Position numbers and translations under genes: made by a program. A stretch of 64,000 bases of DNA, taken from assembly GCA_016707445.1 (NCBI GenBank), contig JADJHR010000005.1, positions 186,001 through 250,000 on the forward strand. Reading direction: 5' to 3'. Under the pieces are notes generated by a model. That model made no database searches. It saw only the letters and a list, made by a program, of their open reading frames with translations, and had not been told where the DNA came from. This stretch comes from Rubrivivax sp. GTDB taxonomy: Bacteria > Pseudomonadota > Gammaproteobacteria > Burkholderiales > Burkholderiaceae_C. Below are positions 33,822 to 43,405 of the stretch, in pieces. Each line of letters starts with the position of its first letter. Position 1 is the first letter of the stretch.

Positions 33822-35672
33822 CTACTGCCCCAGCGCCACGCCGTCACGCCGCGGATCGGCGGCGCCGATCCAGCCGCCTGGCACGCGCTGCAGAAAACCG
33901 GCGCCGCTGGGCAAGGGCTGCACCACCACGTCGTGGCCGAGAGCGCGCAGGCCGTCGGCCAGCGCGGCGCGCGCCGTGCCGGCTTCCAGCTGCACGCGCG
34001 GCGCAAAGGCCGTGCTCACGTGGCCAGCGGCCAACACCTGTGCCGGGCTGCGGCCCAGCCACAGCATTTCGATCAGGCTGCGCGCGACGTAGTCAACGAT
34101 CTGGCCGCCACCCGCCGATCCGCCGGCCACCAGCGCATGGCCCTGGGCGTCGAACACGATCACCGGTGCCATCGACGTGACCGGGCGCTTGCCCGGCGCC
34201 ATCTGGTTGGCCATGACCTGACCGGGCGTGGGTGCGGCGCCGAAATTGGTCAGCACGTTGTTCAGCACGTAGCCGTCGACGCGCAGGCGCGAGCCGAAGT
34301 TCAGATTGATCGTGGTGGTGGTGGTGGCGACCATGCCCTGCGCATCGGCAACCACGATCTGGCTGGTTTCGGCGGCCACTGTGCTGTGGTCGTCGCTGCG
34401 GCTCGACAGGGATGCCGACAGCGGTTGTCCGGCTCGTACCGCCCTCAGGGCATGTGACGGATCGATCAGCGCCGCGCGCCGGTGCACATAGGCTGGCGCC
34501 AGCATTGCCTGCGTGGGCACGGCCACCTGGTCGGGGTCACCGACCCACTGGCGGCGGTCGGCCTGCGCCAGGCGGCCGGCCTCCACGTAGCGGTGCCAGA
34601 ACGCCGTGCCGTCCAGCGCGGCAGCGTCGATGCCACCCGGATTCTGCAGGTCGACCATCTGCAGCATCTGCAAGATGGCGATGCCGCCAAACGAGGGTGG
34701 CGCCACGCTGCACACCTTCCACACCCGAACCGTGGCGCACAGCGGATCACGCTCGACGACCCGGTAGCGCAGCACGTCGTCGCTGCGGATCAGCCCCGGG
34801 TGCTCGCCGCGCTGCGCGGCGTCCGCCAGGCGTTGTGCCGCGCCGTGACGCAACCAGTTGGCCGTACCCTGCGTCGCCAGCTGCTGCAGCGTGTCGGCAT
34901 ATGTCGGGTTGCGCATCAGCTTACCCACCGGCCAGGGGCGGCCGTCAGGGCCGAACCAGTCGTCGCGAAACTCGGGGTGCAGCCGCGCGCCGGGGTCGCG
35001 CGCCAGGATGGCATGCACATAGGGCGCCATCGGATGGCCGCCGCGCGCCAGTTCGATCGCCGGCTGGAACAGTTGCGCCCAGGGCAAACGGCCCTGCTCT
35101 TGGTGCGCCAGTGCCAGCAGCGCCGGGGTGCCCGGCACGCCGACGCTGCGACCGCCGCGCGACACCGCGTCGGCGTTGAGCAGGCGGCCATCGACATCGG
35201 TGCGCAGGCTGGCCGTGGTGTGCGCCGGCGCCGCCGCCAGCCCGTCGTAGCTGCGCAGCTGCTGCCGGGCCGGGTTCCACACCAGCAGCATCGAGCCGCC
35301 GCCCAGACCCGAGGACTGCGGTTCGACCAGACCCAGCACCAGCTGCGCGGCGATCGTCGCATCGATCGCATTGCCGCCCTCGGCCAGCACGCGCAGCGCG
35401 GCGTGCGTGGCCAGCGGGTGCGCCGTGCTGACGGCGCTGGGCTGCGGCTTGACGTCGATGGCGCTGGGGGCGCCACCGGTGGCCGCCGTCGGCCGCACGA
35501 CGGTCGGGCTGCTGCAGCCGATCAGCGCGGCCGCCGGCAGTGCCAGCAACCCGCGCCGCCAGCCATGCCGCAGGCAGGCCAGCGCAAAGCTCATGCCGGA
35601 AGGGGAAGAAGAACGCATGGCTGGGTTCGGCGCCGAGCCCGCACCCGTGGCAGGACGATCGGGCGATGGCAT
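33822..35672 (-). CDS. Gamma-glutamyltransferase family protein, lipoprotein-like
   Basis: This protein of up to 616 residues has a lipobox-like ALPAAALIGCSS around residue 50 and thus is probably membrane-attached in the periplasm. It is an Ntn-hydrolase precursor: NAIDATIAAQLVLGLVEPQSSGLGGGSMLLVW is a hallmark of the large subunit, and AAETSQIVVADAQGMVATTTTTINLNFGSRL contains the autocatalytic Thr in TSQIVVAD at the start of the small subunit. Later GGSAGGGQIVDYV is also typical. It cleaves gamma-glutamyl bonds, for example glutathione, or acts as a cephalosporin-acylase-like member. Start codons at 35672, 35618 and 35594 are all possible; only the first has a usable ribosome-binding site (tgaggc). 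Confidence 0.85.
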   Translation of the reverse strand: MPSPDRPATGAGSAPNPAMRSSSPSGMSFALACLRHGWRRGLLALPAAALIGCSSPTVVRPTAATGGAPSAIDVKPQPSAVSTAHPLATHAALRVLAEGGNAIDATIAAQLVLGLVEPQSSGLGGGSMLLVWNPARQQLRSYDGLAAAPAHTTASLRTDVDGRLLNADAVSRGGRSVGVPGTPALLALAHQEQGRLPWAQLFQPAIELARGGHPMAPYVHAILARDPGARLHPEFRDDWFGPDGRPWPVGKLMRNPTYADTLQQLATQGTANWLRHGAAQRLADAAQRGEHPGLIRSDDVLRYRVVERDPLCATVRVWKVCSVAPPSFGGIAILQMLQMVDLQNPGGIDAAALDGTAFWHRYVEAGRLAQADRRQWVGDPDQVAVPTQAMLAPAYVHRRAALIDPSHALRAVRAGQPLSASLSSRSDDHSTVAAETSQIVVADAQGMVATTTTTINLNFGSRLRVDGYVLNNVLTNFGAAPTPGQVMANQMAPGKRPVTSMAPVIVFDAQGHALVAGGSAGGGQIVDYVARSLIEMLWLGRSPAQVLAAGHVSTAFAPRVQLEAGTARAALADGLRALGHDVVVQPLPSGAGFLQRVPGGWIGAADPRRDGVALGQ

Positions 35673-35699
35673 GATGCCTCATTCCATGCGTCCTGGACG

Positions 35700-37823
35700 A
35701 TGCCGATGAGCCTTGACAACCCGCTGCTGCAAGCTTGGCAGGCGCCGTACGGCCTGCCGCCTTTCGAGGCCATTCGTGCGGCCCACTTCGAGCCAGCCTT
35801 CCATGCCGCGATGCAGGCGCAGCGCGCCGAGCTGCGACAGATTGCGGGGCAGGTCGAGGCGCCCGACTTCGACAATACGGTGGCCGCCTTCGATCGCAGC
35901 GGCCGCCTGCTGGGCCGCGTGGCCGCGATGTTCTACAACCTGACCGCGTCCGAGACCAACGCCGAACTGCAGGCCGTGCAGCGCCGCATGGCGGCACCGC
36001 TGGCCGAGCACGACAGCGCGGTCTACCTGGACGCCGCGCTGTTCGGGCGCATCGACAACCTGCATGCCCGGCGCGACGCGCTGCCGCTGAGTGCCGAACA
36101 AGGCCGCCTGCTTGAGCGGGTGCACCTCGATTTTGTGCGCGCCGGTGCAAGGCTGCAGGGCCCGTCGCGCGAGCGTTATGCGGCGGTGATGGCCGAGCTG
36201 GCCGAGTTGACCACGCGATTCGCGCAGAACGTGCTGCACGACGAGTCGGGCTGGCGGCTGCTGCTGCAATCCGACGCCGACCTGGCCGGGCTGCCCGACT
36301 TCCTGCGAGCTGCCGCGCGCCATGCGGCACTGGAGCGCGGCGTGCAGGACGGCCTGGTCATCACGCTGTCACGTTCGCTGGTGGTTCCCTTCCTGACTTT
36401 CAGCGAGCGGCGGGACCTGCGCGAACAGGCCTGGCGCGCCTGGACCACACGCGGCGAACACGACGGCCAGGCCGACAACCGAGAGGTCGCGCGCGCCATC
36501 CTGCAGCTGCGCAACGAACAGGCCCGGCTGCATGGCCACGCCAGTTATGCCGAGTACGCACTGGCCGACACCATGGCCGGAACGCACGCCGCGGTGCAGC
36601 GGCTGTTCGACGAGGTGTGGCCGCGCGCGCTGGTCGCCGTGCAGCGCGAGCGCGAGGCGCTGCAGGCACAGATGGCGCTGGAGGGTGCTGCTGGCGAGAT
36701 CGAGGCCTGGGACTGGCGCTACTGGGCCGAGAAGGTGCGCCAGACGCTCTATGCCGTCGACGATGCCGAGGTCAAGCCCTACTTCAGGCTCGAAGCCATG
36801 GTGCAGGCTGCCTTTGACTGCGCGCAGCGTTTGTTCGGGCTGCACTTCGCGCCGCGCCCCGACCTGCCGGTCTACCACCCCGACGTCAGGGCCTACGAGG
36901 TGCGCAACGCCGCCGGTGATGTGGTGGGCATCTTCTTGCAGGACAACTTTGCACGGGCCAGCAAGCGCAGCGGTGCCTGGATGAGCTCGCTGCGCTGGCA
37001 GAACCGCAATGCGCCCGACGCATCGGGCGCGTTCCGCAACGCGCCTGCGCCGATGGCCGAGCTGCCGGTGATCCTGAACAACAACAACTTCGCCAAGGGG
37101 GCACCGGGCGAGCCCACGCTGCTGTCGCTGGATGACGCGCGCACGCTGTTCCACGAGTTCGGTCACGGCCTGCACGGCCTGCTGTCGAATGTCACCTTCG
37201 AGCGCCTTTCAGGCACGCAGGTGCTGCGCGATTTTGTCGAACTGCCGTCACAGTTGTTCGAGCATTGGTTGTCCGAGCCCGAGGTGTTGCGCGCCCATGC
37301 GCGCCACTGGAAGACCGGCGAGCCCATCCCCGAGCCGCTGATGCAGCGGCTGCACGCGGCGCGCCGCTTCAACCAAGGCTACGAGACGGTGCGCTACACC
37401 GCCAGTGCCATGGTCGACATGGCGGTGCACGCGCGCACCGAGTCCGAAGCCCCAGCCGACCTGGCCGCGTTCGAGGCCGATCTGCTGCAGCGGCAGGGGC
37501 TGCCGCACGGGGTGGGCATCAACCATCGGCTGGTGCACTTCCAGCACCTGTTCTCGGGGTCGGGCTACGCGGCCGGCTACTACGTCTACCTGTGGGCCGA
37601 AGTGCTCGACGCCGACGGCTACGACGCTTTCCGCGAAGCCGGCAACCCCTTCGATCCGCGCCTGGCGGAAAGCCTGCAGCGCCACATCTACGGCAGCGGC
37701 AACAGCCTGGAGCCGGGTGCTGCCTTTGCCGCCTTCCGGGGCCGTGCGCCCACGGTCACGCCCCTGCTGCGCAAGCGCGGGCTGATCAACGAGGACGCGG
37801 TCGCAGTCGCAGTCGCAGGCTGA
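35700..37823 (+). CDS. prlC: M3 family zinc metallopeptidase (oligopeptidase A-like)
   Basis: This 707-residue enzyme has the zinc site HEFGHGLHGLL and a downstream Glu, as in oligopeptidase A and Dcp. Other conserved stretches are MSLDNPLLQAWQAPYGLPPF at the N-terminus, IFLQDNFARASKRSGAWMSSLRWQN and ILNNNNFAKG before the active site, and INHRLVHFQHLFSGSGYAAGYYVYLWAEVLDADGYDAF after it. It degrades short peptides in the cytoplasm, including cleaved signal peptides. Two in-frame ATGs, at 35700 and 35706, could start it. I use prlC because length and motifs agree, though Dcp cannot be excluded. Confidence 0.85.
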   Translation: MPMSLDNPLLQAWQAPYGLPPFEAIRAAHFEPAFHAAMQAQRAELRQIAGQVEAPDFDNTVAAFDRSGRLLGRVAAMFYNLTASETNAELQAVQRRMAAPLAEHDSAVYLDAALFGRIDNLHARRDALPLSAEQGRLLERVHLDFVRAGARLQGPSRERYAAVMAELAELTTRFAQNVLHDESGWRLLLQSDADLAGLPDFLRAAARHAALERGVQDGLVITLSRSLVVPFLTFSERRDLREQAWRAWTTRGEHDGQADNREVARAILQLRNEQARLHGHASYAEYALADTMAGTHAAVQRLFDEVWPRALVAVQREREALQAQMALEGAAGEIEAWDWRYWAEKVRQTLYAVDDAEVKPYFRLEAMVQAAFDCAQRLFGLHFAPRPDLPVYHPDVRAYEVRNAAGDVVGIFLQDNFARASKRSGAWMSSLRWQNRNAPDASGAFRNAPAPMAELPVILNNNNFAKGAPGEPTLLSLDDARTLFHEFGHGLHGLLSNVTFERLSGTQVLRDFVELPSQLFEHWLSEPEVLRAHARHWKTGEPIPEPLMQRLHAARRFNQGYETVRYTASAMVDMAVHARTESEAPADLAAFEADLLQRQGLPHGVGINHRLVHFQHLFSGSGYAAGYYVYLWAEVLDADGYDAFREAGNPFDPRLAESLQRHIYGSGNSLEPGAAFAAFRGRAPTVTPLLRKRGLINEDAVAVAVAG

Positions 37824-37840
37824 GCGGGCCCGAACCGTCC

Positions 37841-39664
37841 GTGACCCCGGCTTCTGTCGTCGAGCTGCCGGCCCCGGTGCAGGGCAGCGTGATCGCCGTC
37901 GAGGTGCAGGTGGGCCAGCACGTGGCGGCCGGCACGGTGCTGCTGCTGCTCGAATCGATGAAGATGGAGGTGCCGCTCGAGGCCCCTTGCCACGGCCGTG
38001 TGTTGTCGCTGGCGGTCGCGGTGGGCGAGGCGGTGATCGCCGGCGAAACGCTGCTGCGCCTGCAGCCGCTGGCGCAGCCGCCCGAACGGGCCGACGGGGC
38101 AGCGCTGGCTGCGGCCCCCGTCGCGGCCGGTGCGCGCCAGGACCTGCAGCGCCTGCAGGCCCGGCGGGCGCTGCTGGCCGATGCGGCAAGGCCCGAGGCC
38201 ATGGCGCGCCGCCACGCCAGCGGACTGCGCAGCGCGCGCGAGAACCTGGCCGATCTGCTCGACGCCGACAGCTTCACCGAATACGGCGCACTGGCGGTGG
38301 CTGCGCAGCGCAGCCGGCGCGAGCTGGACGACCTGCAGCGCAACACCCCGGCCGACGGCCTGATCTGCGGCACCGGGCTGGTGCAGGGCCGGCCGGTGGC
38401 CGTGCTGGCCTATGACTACACGGTGCTGGCCGGCACCCAGGGCCATCACAACCACCGCAAGAGCGATCGCGTACTCGATCTGGCCGCGCGCCAGCAATTG
38501 CCGATCGTTTGGTTTGCCGAAGGCGGCGGCGGGCGGCCGGGCGACGTCGATTCGCCGGTGGTGGCGGGGCTGGACTGCAGCACCTTCGGCCGCTTTGCCG
38601 CGCTGTCGGGCCTGGTGCCGCGGCTGGGCATCGTGGCTGGCCGCTGCTTTGCCGGCAATGCCGCGATCCTGGGCTGCTGCGATCTCATCGTCGCGGTGCA
38701 GGGTGCCAGCATCGGCATGGGTGGGCCGGCGATGATCGAAGGCGGGGGTCTGGGCCGGGTACAGGCCGATGCGGTCGGGCCGCTGTCGGTGCTGGCGCCC
38801 AACGGCGTCGTCGACCGGGTGGTGGCCAACGAGGCCGAAGCAGTGCTGGTGGCCAAGGCCGCGCTGTCGCTGCTGACCGTGCCGCTGCAGCCGGCCGGTG
38901 TTTCCGGCGACGATGTGCTGGGCCTGCGCACTGCCGTTCCCGAAAACCGCAATGCGCTGTACGACCCGCGGCGCATCCTGCACACCGTGGCCGATGCCGG
39001 AACGCTGCTGGAACTGCGTGCCGACTTCGGCGTCGGTGTGATCACCGCATTGGCGCGCATTGGCGGCAGGGCGGTGGCGCTGGCGGCCAGCAACCCGCGC
39101 CACCTGGGCGGTGCACTCGACGCGCCGGCCTGCGACAAGCTGGCGCGCTTCATGCAATTGGCCGATGCCTTCGGACTGCCGCTGGTCAGCTTCGTCGACT
39201 CGCCCGGCTTCATGGTCGGCCCCGAATCGGAGAAGTCCGCCATGGTGCGCCATGCGTCGCGCCTGTTCGTCAACGCCGCCGTGCTGCGCGTGCCGGTGGT
39301 TTCGGTGGTGCTGCGGCGCGGCTATGGCCTGGGTGCCATGGCCCTGACCGCAGGGCACTTTCATCGTCCGGTGGCCATCGCTGCCTGGCCGAGCGGCGAA
39401 TTTGGCGCCATGGGGCTGGAAGGTGCGGTGAAGCTGGGATTCCGCAAGGAACTCGAAGCCGCACCTGCCGAGCAGCGGCAGGCGCTGTTCGACCGCCTGC
39501 TGGCGCAGGCCATCGAGCGCGGGCACGCGCTGAACCTGGCCAGCCATCTGGAGATCGACGACGTGATCGACCCAGCCGAAACGCGCGCCTGGGTGCAGCG
39601 GGTGCTGGCGGTGGCCTGCGCCACGCCGCTGCCGCCGCGGCGGGCCTTCATCGATACCTGGTGA
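37841..39664 (+). CDS. Biotin-carrier domain fused to acyl-CoA carboxyltransferase
   Basis: This 607-residue protein has an N-terminal biotinyl domain of about 75 residues, with biotin site ESMKMEV and the turn VQVGQHVAAGTVLLLL, fused to a carboxyltransferase domain. The latter reads GHHNHRKSDRVLDLAARQQLPIVWF, ...GRCFAGNAAILGCCDLIVAVQGASIGMGGPAMIEGGGLG and ...FVDSPGFMVGPESEKSAMVRHASRLF, typical of the acetyl/propionyl-CoA carboxylase beta family. No biotin carboxylase gene is present nearby, so that component must come from elsewhere. Substrate is unknown. The start is a GTG 18 bp after the peptidase stop with no strong ribosome-binding site. Confidence 0.8.
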   Translation: MTPASVVELPAPVQGSVIAVEVQVGQHVAAGTVLLLLESMKMEVPLEAPCHGRVLSLAVAVGEAVIAGETLLRLQPLAQPPERADGAALAAAPVAAGARQDLQRLQARRALLADAARPEAMARRHASGLRSARENLADLLDADSFTEYGALAVAAQRSRRELDDLQRNTPADGLICGTGLVQGRPVAVLAYDYTVLAGTQGHHNHRKSDRVLDLAARQQLPIVWFAEGGGGRPGDVDSPVVAGLDCSTFGRFAALSGLVPRLGIVAGRCFAGNAAILGCCDLIVAVQGASIGMGGPAMIEGGGLGRVQADAVGPLSVLAPNGVVDRVVANEAEAVLVAKAALSLLTVPLQPAGVSGDDVLGLRTAVPENRNALYDPRRILHTVADAGTLLELRADFGVGVITALARIGGRAVALAASNPRHLGGALDAPACDKLARFMQLADAFGLPLVSFVDSPGFMVGPESEKSAMVRHASRLFVNAAVLRVPVVSVVLRRGYGLGAMALTAGHFHRPVAIAAWPSGEFGAMGLEGAVKLGFRKELEAAPAEQRQALFDRLLAQAIERGHALNLASHLEIDDVIDPAETRAWVQRVLAVACATPLPPRRAFIDTW

Positions 39665-39793
39665 GTTCGACGGCGGCGCACTGAAACGTCAGGCGCAGCA
39701 GCTGCTTTGCGGATTCACGTTTGTGCCGATCCCTGCAGCCGGGGTCCTGACCTAGGATCGACTTCGACTTGAATCTCAGCCTATGGAGCACGC

Positions 39794-40732
39794 ATGAATA
39801 CCAGCCACCGCCCTTTGACCCTCTTCTTCGGATTCGCCCTGGCCGCCGTCGGTGCGGCGCAGGCACAGCAGGTGCGCATGATGACCGGGCCGCAAGGCGG
39901 GTCGTGGTATCCGCTGGGCGGCGCCATCGCCAACATCGCCGACAAGGCCGGCATCAAGGTGCAGGTGCTGCCCGGCGCCGGCATTGCCAACGTGAAGGCG
40001 GTGCACCAGGGCAAGGCCGATTTCGGCTTCGGCAACTCGATCTCCACCGTCGACGGCCTGGCCGGGCGCCCGCCCTTCGACGAGAAGACCAGCAACGTGT
40101 GCAACGTCGCCACGCTGTACCCGCAGTATTTCCAGGTGGTGGCCAATGCCGATTCGGGCATCAAGTCGCTGGGTGAGCTCAAGGGCAAGGGCCTGGCGGT
40201 GCAGCCCAAGGGCAACACGGCCGAGTTCATCAGCCAGCAGGCGCTGGAGGTGTACGGCCTGAAGTACGCCGACATCGGCCGCGTGAGCTATGTGTCGTAC
40301 ACCGACGCGGTGTCGCTGATGAAGGACAACAACGCGCAGGTCTTCACGCTGGGCACCACGGTGCCGGCATCGTCGATCATGGACCTGGCATCGGCTCGTG
40401 ACATCCGCGTGCTGGCGATCCCTGACGACAAGTTCCAGGCCATGCGCAAGCTCAACCCGGGCTACACCAAGCTGGTGATCCCGGCCGGCAGCTACCCCAA
40501 GCAGACGCAGGATGTGCAGACCATCGGCTATGCCACGCACGTGATCGCGCGCTGTGACCTGGCCGAGGACGTGGTCTACAAGGTGCTGAAGGGCATGGTG
40601 CAGAACAGCGCCGATCTGGCCGCCATCGCCAAGGCCATGGCGGGCAATACGCCCAAGCGCATGGCCGAGGACGTGGGCGTGCCGCTGCACAAGGGTGCGC
40701 TGCGCTACTACAAGGAAGTGGGCGCGCTCTGA
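39794..40732 (+). CDS. TAXI-family TRAP transporter solute-binding protein
   Basis: This 312-residue protein has a Sec signal ending AAVGAAQAQQ and then VRMMTGPQGGSWYPLGGAIANIADKAG, the TAXI-family start. The region PGAGIANVKAVHQGKADFGFGNSISTVDGLAGRPPFDEKTSN is typical for the ligand pocket. It is secreted to the periplasm and hands its ligand, possibly a dicarboxylate, glutamate or unidentified solute, to the permease encoded directly downstream. A GGAG ribosome-binding site lies 6 bp before the ATG. The 129-bp region upstream (39665-39793) probably contains the promoter. Confidence 0.92.
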   Translation: MNTSHRPLTLFFGFALAAVGAAQAQQVRMMTGPQGGSWYPLGGAIANIADKAGIKVQVLPGAGIANVKAVHQGKADFGFGNSISTVDGLAGRPPFDEKTSNVCNVATLYPQYFQVVANADSGIKSLGELKGKGLAVQPKGNTAEFISQQALEVYGLKYADIGRVSYVSYTDAVSLMKDNNAQVFTLGTTVPASSIMDLASARDIRVLAIPDDKFQAMRKLNPGYTKLVIPAGSYPKQTQDVQTIGYATHVIARCDLAEDVVYKVLKGMVQNSADLAAIAKAMAGNTPKRMAEDVGVPLHKGALRYYKEVGAL

Positions 40733-40798
40733 CCACACCTGCTTTTTTTCCTTTGGGCGGGCGCAGCAGTCACCGCGCGCGCCGTCACCGCGGTTGCG

Positions 40799-42622
40799 GT
40801 GGCGATGTCCGCCTTTCACCTGTACGTGGCCTTTGCCGGCCCGCCCGACGCCTACGTGATGCGCGGCGGCCACCTGGCGTTCGCGCTGGTGCTGGCCTTT
40901 CTGACGATGCCGGGGCCGCTGGGGCGTTCGGCCACACCGGGTGTGCTGGGCTGGCTGCTGGTGCTGGCGGCAGCTGTCTGTGCGCTGTATCCGACCGCGG
41001 TGCTGAGCTACATCCAGAACCGCATGTACTACGTGGACGAGCCGCGCGTGGCCGACTATGTGTTCGGCGGCGGCCTGATCCTGCTGCTGCTGGAGGCCAC
41101 GCGCCGTGCCACCGGCTGGGCCCTGCCGGTCACCGCGATCGTCTTCCTGGTCTACGGGCTCACGCTGGGCGGGCAGTCGCCGGGCATCATGCTCGACCAG
41201 CTGTACCTCACCACCGAGGGCATCTTCGGCATCCCGCTGTACGTGTCGGCCACCTACGTGATGCTGTTCATCCTGTTCGGCGCCTTCGTCGAACGCAGCG
41301 GCGCCGGCCAGCTGTTCATGGACTTTGCGCTCGCCCTGGCGGGCCACACCTCGGGCGGCCCTGCCAAGGTGGCGGTGATCACCAGCAGCCTGTTCGGCAC
41401 CGTCTCGGGCAGCGCGGTGGCCAACGTGATGACCACCGGCACCTTCACCATTCCGCTGATGAAGCGCTCGGGCTACCGCCCGGCCTTTGCCGGCGCGGTC
41501 GAGGCCGTGGCGTCCACTGGCGGCCAGCTGATGCCGCCGATCATGGGTGCAGCTGCCTTCGTGATGGCCGAATTTCTGGGTGTGTCGTACCTGAAGGTCG
41601 CCGTCTTTGCCCTGCTGCCGGCGTTGCTGTATTACCTGGCGGTATTCATGGCCGTGCATTTCGAGGCCAAGCGCGTCGGGCTCAAAGGCCTGCCACGCGC
41701 CGACCTGCCGCGGCTCAAACAGGTGCTGGTCGAGCGTGGCCACCTGTTCCTGCCGCTGGTGGTGATCATTGCGGTGCTGCTCGGCGGTCGCAGTGCGGCC
41801 TTTGCGGCGCTGGTCGGTACGGCGTCGGTGATCCCGACGACCTGGCTGCGCGAAAGCACAAGGCGCACCTTCACCTGGTCGGTGATTGCCGAGGCGATGG
41901 AGTCCGGCGCACGCAACACGGTGATGGTGGCCATGGCCTGCGCCTGCGCCGGCATCGTGATCGGCACCATCACGCTCACCGGGCTGGGCCTGAGCTTCAC
42001 CGGCGTGGTGCTGGCGCTGTCGCAGAACTCGCTCTTCCTGGCGCTGGTGCTGACCATGCTGGCCGGCATCCTGCTCGGCATGGGGCTGCCCACCACCCCG
42101 GCCTACATCGTGCAGGTGGCGCTGCTGGTGCCGGCGCTGGTGAAGCTGGGCGTGACGGTGGAAGCGGCGCACCTGTTCGTGCTGTACTTTGCGGTGCTGT
42201 CGGCGATCACGCCGCCGGTGGCGATGGCGGTGTACGCTGCCAACGGCATCTCAGGGGCCACCTTGATGGAGACCTCATGGGCGTCGGTGAAGCTGGGGTT
42301 GACCGGCTACATCATTCCCTTCATGTTCGTGTCGGCACCGTCGCTGTTGTTGATCGGCGATCCGTTCGACGTCACCCTGGCCGCACTGACCGCGTCGATC
42401 GGCGTCATCTGCCTGGCTGGTGGCTTGCACGAACATTTCTTCCTCGGCCGCGCACGCTGGTGGGAGCGCCTGCTGCTGATCGCAGCGGCGTTGGTGCTGA
42501 TCACGCCGGGCTGGATGACCGACCTGATCGGCCTGGTGCTGATCGGCGTGGTCTGCGCCAGTCAGCTGGCGGGGCGCCGGGCCGATCGTGCCCATGCAGC
42601 CACGGTCGCCGACCGTGGATGA
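40799..42622 (+). CDS. TRAP transporter permease, 4TM and 12TM regions fused
   Basis: This 607-residue membrane protein carries the small four-helix and large twelve-helix parts of a TRAP transporter in one chain, as is usual with TAXI systems. Motifs: ILFGAFVERSGAGQLFMDFALALAGHTSGGPAKVAVITSSLFG, SGSAVANVMTTGTFTIPLMK and GAAAFVMAEFLGVSYLKVA, and near the end TMLAGILLGMGLPTTPAYIVQVALL. The reading frame is the same as for the solute-binding gene, with only the TGA at 40730 in between. The GTG at 40799 is one choice; the frame is open back to that TGA, and a start nearer to it would add a hydrophobic stretch LLFFLWAGAAVTARAVTAVAV. The start is therefore uncertain. Confidence 0.88.
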   Translation: MAMSAFHLYVAFAGPPDAYVMRGGHLAFALVLAFLTMPGPLGRSATPGVLGWLLVLAAAVCALYPTAVLSYIQNRMYYVDEPRVADYVFGGGLILLLLEATRRATGWALPVTAIVFLVYGLTLGGQSPGIMLDQLYLTTEGIFGIPLYVSATYVMLFILFGAFVERSGAGQLFMDFALALAGHTSGGPAKVAVITSSLFGTVSGSAVANVMTTGTFTIPLMKRSGYRPAFAGAVEAVASTGGQLMPPIMGAAAFVMAEFLGVSYLKVAVFALLPALLYYLAVFMAVHFEAKRVGLKGLPRADLPRLKQVLVERGHLFLPLVVIIAVLLGGRSAAFAALVGTASVIPTTWLRESTRRTFTWSVIAEAMESGARNTVMVAMACACAGIVIGTITLTGLGLSFTGVVLALSQNSLFLALVLTMLAGILLGMGLPTTPAYIVQVALLVPALVKLGVTVEAAHLFVLYFAVLSAITPPVAMAVYAANGISGATLMETSWASVKLGLTGYIIPFMFVSAPSLLLIGDPFDVTLAALTASIGVICLAGGLHEHFFLGRARWWERLLLIAAALVLITPGWMTDLIGLVLIGVVCASQLAGRRADRAHAATVADRG

Positions 42623-42685
42623 CCGAGCGTTCGAGCGCGGTGCCTGGCATTGCCCTGCCGTTGCGGCACGCCTGATCCGCTGCCC

Positions 42686-43405
42686 TCAGGCTGCAGCGGT
42701 CAGTACTTCCAGCGCCAGGTCCAGGCCACCGGCAAGGATCGAAATCTTGGCCCGCTCGGCCACTGCCGGCTTGGGGTGATAGGCGATCGACAGCCCCGCC
42801 GCTTCCATCATCGGCAGGTCGTTGGCGCCGTCGCCCACCGCGATGCATTGCGAGGTCTCGATGCCCATCAGCTCGGCCACCTCGAGCAGCACACGCTTCT
42901 TCTCGGCGCCATCGACGATGTCGCCCCAGGGGCGGTCGAACAAGGTGCCGGTCAGGCGTCCGCCGGCAATGCCCAGCGTGTTGGCGCGCGCAAAGTCGAG
43001 CTGCAGGCGATGTCGGATGCGCTCGCTGAAGTAGGTGAAGCCGCCCGAGATCAGCAAGGTCTTGAGCCCGGCCGACTGGCAGGCGCGCACGAAGACCTCG
43101 ACGCCGGGGTTCAGCCGCACGCGTTCGTCGTAGACCTGCTGCAGCGCCTGCACCGGTGCGCCGGCCAGCAGCGCCAGTCGGCGGCGCAGGCTGTCCTTGT
43201 AGTCGCTGATCTCGCCGCGCATCGCGGCCTCGGTGATCGCCGCCACCTCGGCCTTGCGGCCGACGATGTCGGCGATCTCGTCGATGCACTCGATGTTGAT
43301 CAGCGTCGAGTCCATGTCGAACGCGATCAGCTTGTAGTCGGCCAGCCGCAGCGGCGGCGTGAAGCCGCGGATGTGCAAGCCTGGGCGGTACTCGGTCGGC
43401 GTCAT
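42686..43405 (-). CDS. serB: Phosphoserine phosphatase
   Basis: This 239-residue HAD-family enzyme makes serine from O-phosphoserine. The catalytic motif I is FDMDSTLINIECIDEIAD, motif II ISGGFTYFSERIR, motif III a Lys in DGAEKKRVLLEV and motif IV AVGDGANDLPMMEAAG. The N-terminal ACT domain of longer SerB is missing. The stop is followed by mfd on the same strand upstream; the start ATG overlaps the mfd stop by 4 bp. Confidence 0.93.
   Translation of the reverse strand: MTPTEYRPGLHIRGFTPPLRLADYKLIAFDMDSTLINIECIDEIADIVGRKAEVAAITEAAMRGEISDYKDSLRRRLALLAGAPVQALQQVYDERVRLNPGVEVFVRACQSAGLKTLLISGGFTYFSERIRHRLQLDFARANTLGIAGGRLTGTLFDRPWGDIVDGAEKKRVLLEVAELMGIETSQCIAVGDGANDLPMMEAAGLSIAYHPKPAVAERAKISILAGGLDLALEVLTAAA

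Noticed and set aside
40730..40732. In-frame TGA between the TAXI and TRAP genes as a possible selenocysteine codon, given selD
   Set aside because: The two proteins are separate families, no SECIS-like hairpin is obvious and selD here serves the sen locus.
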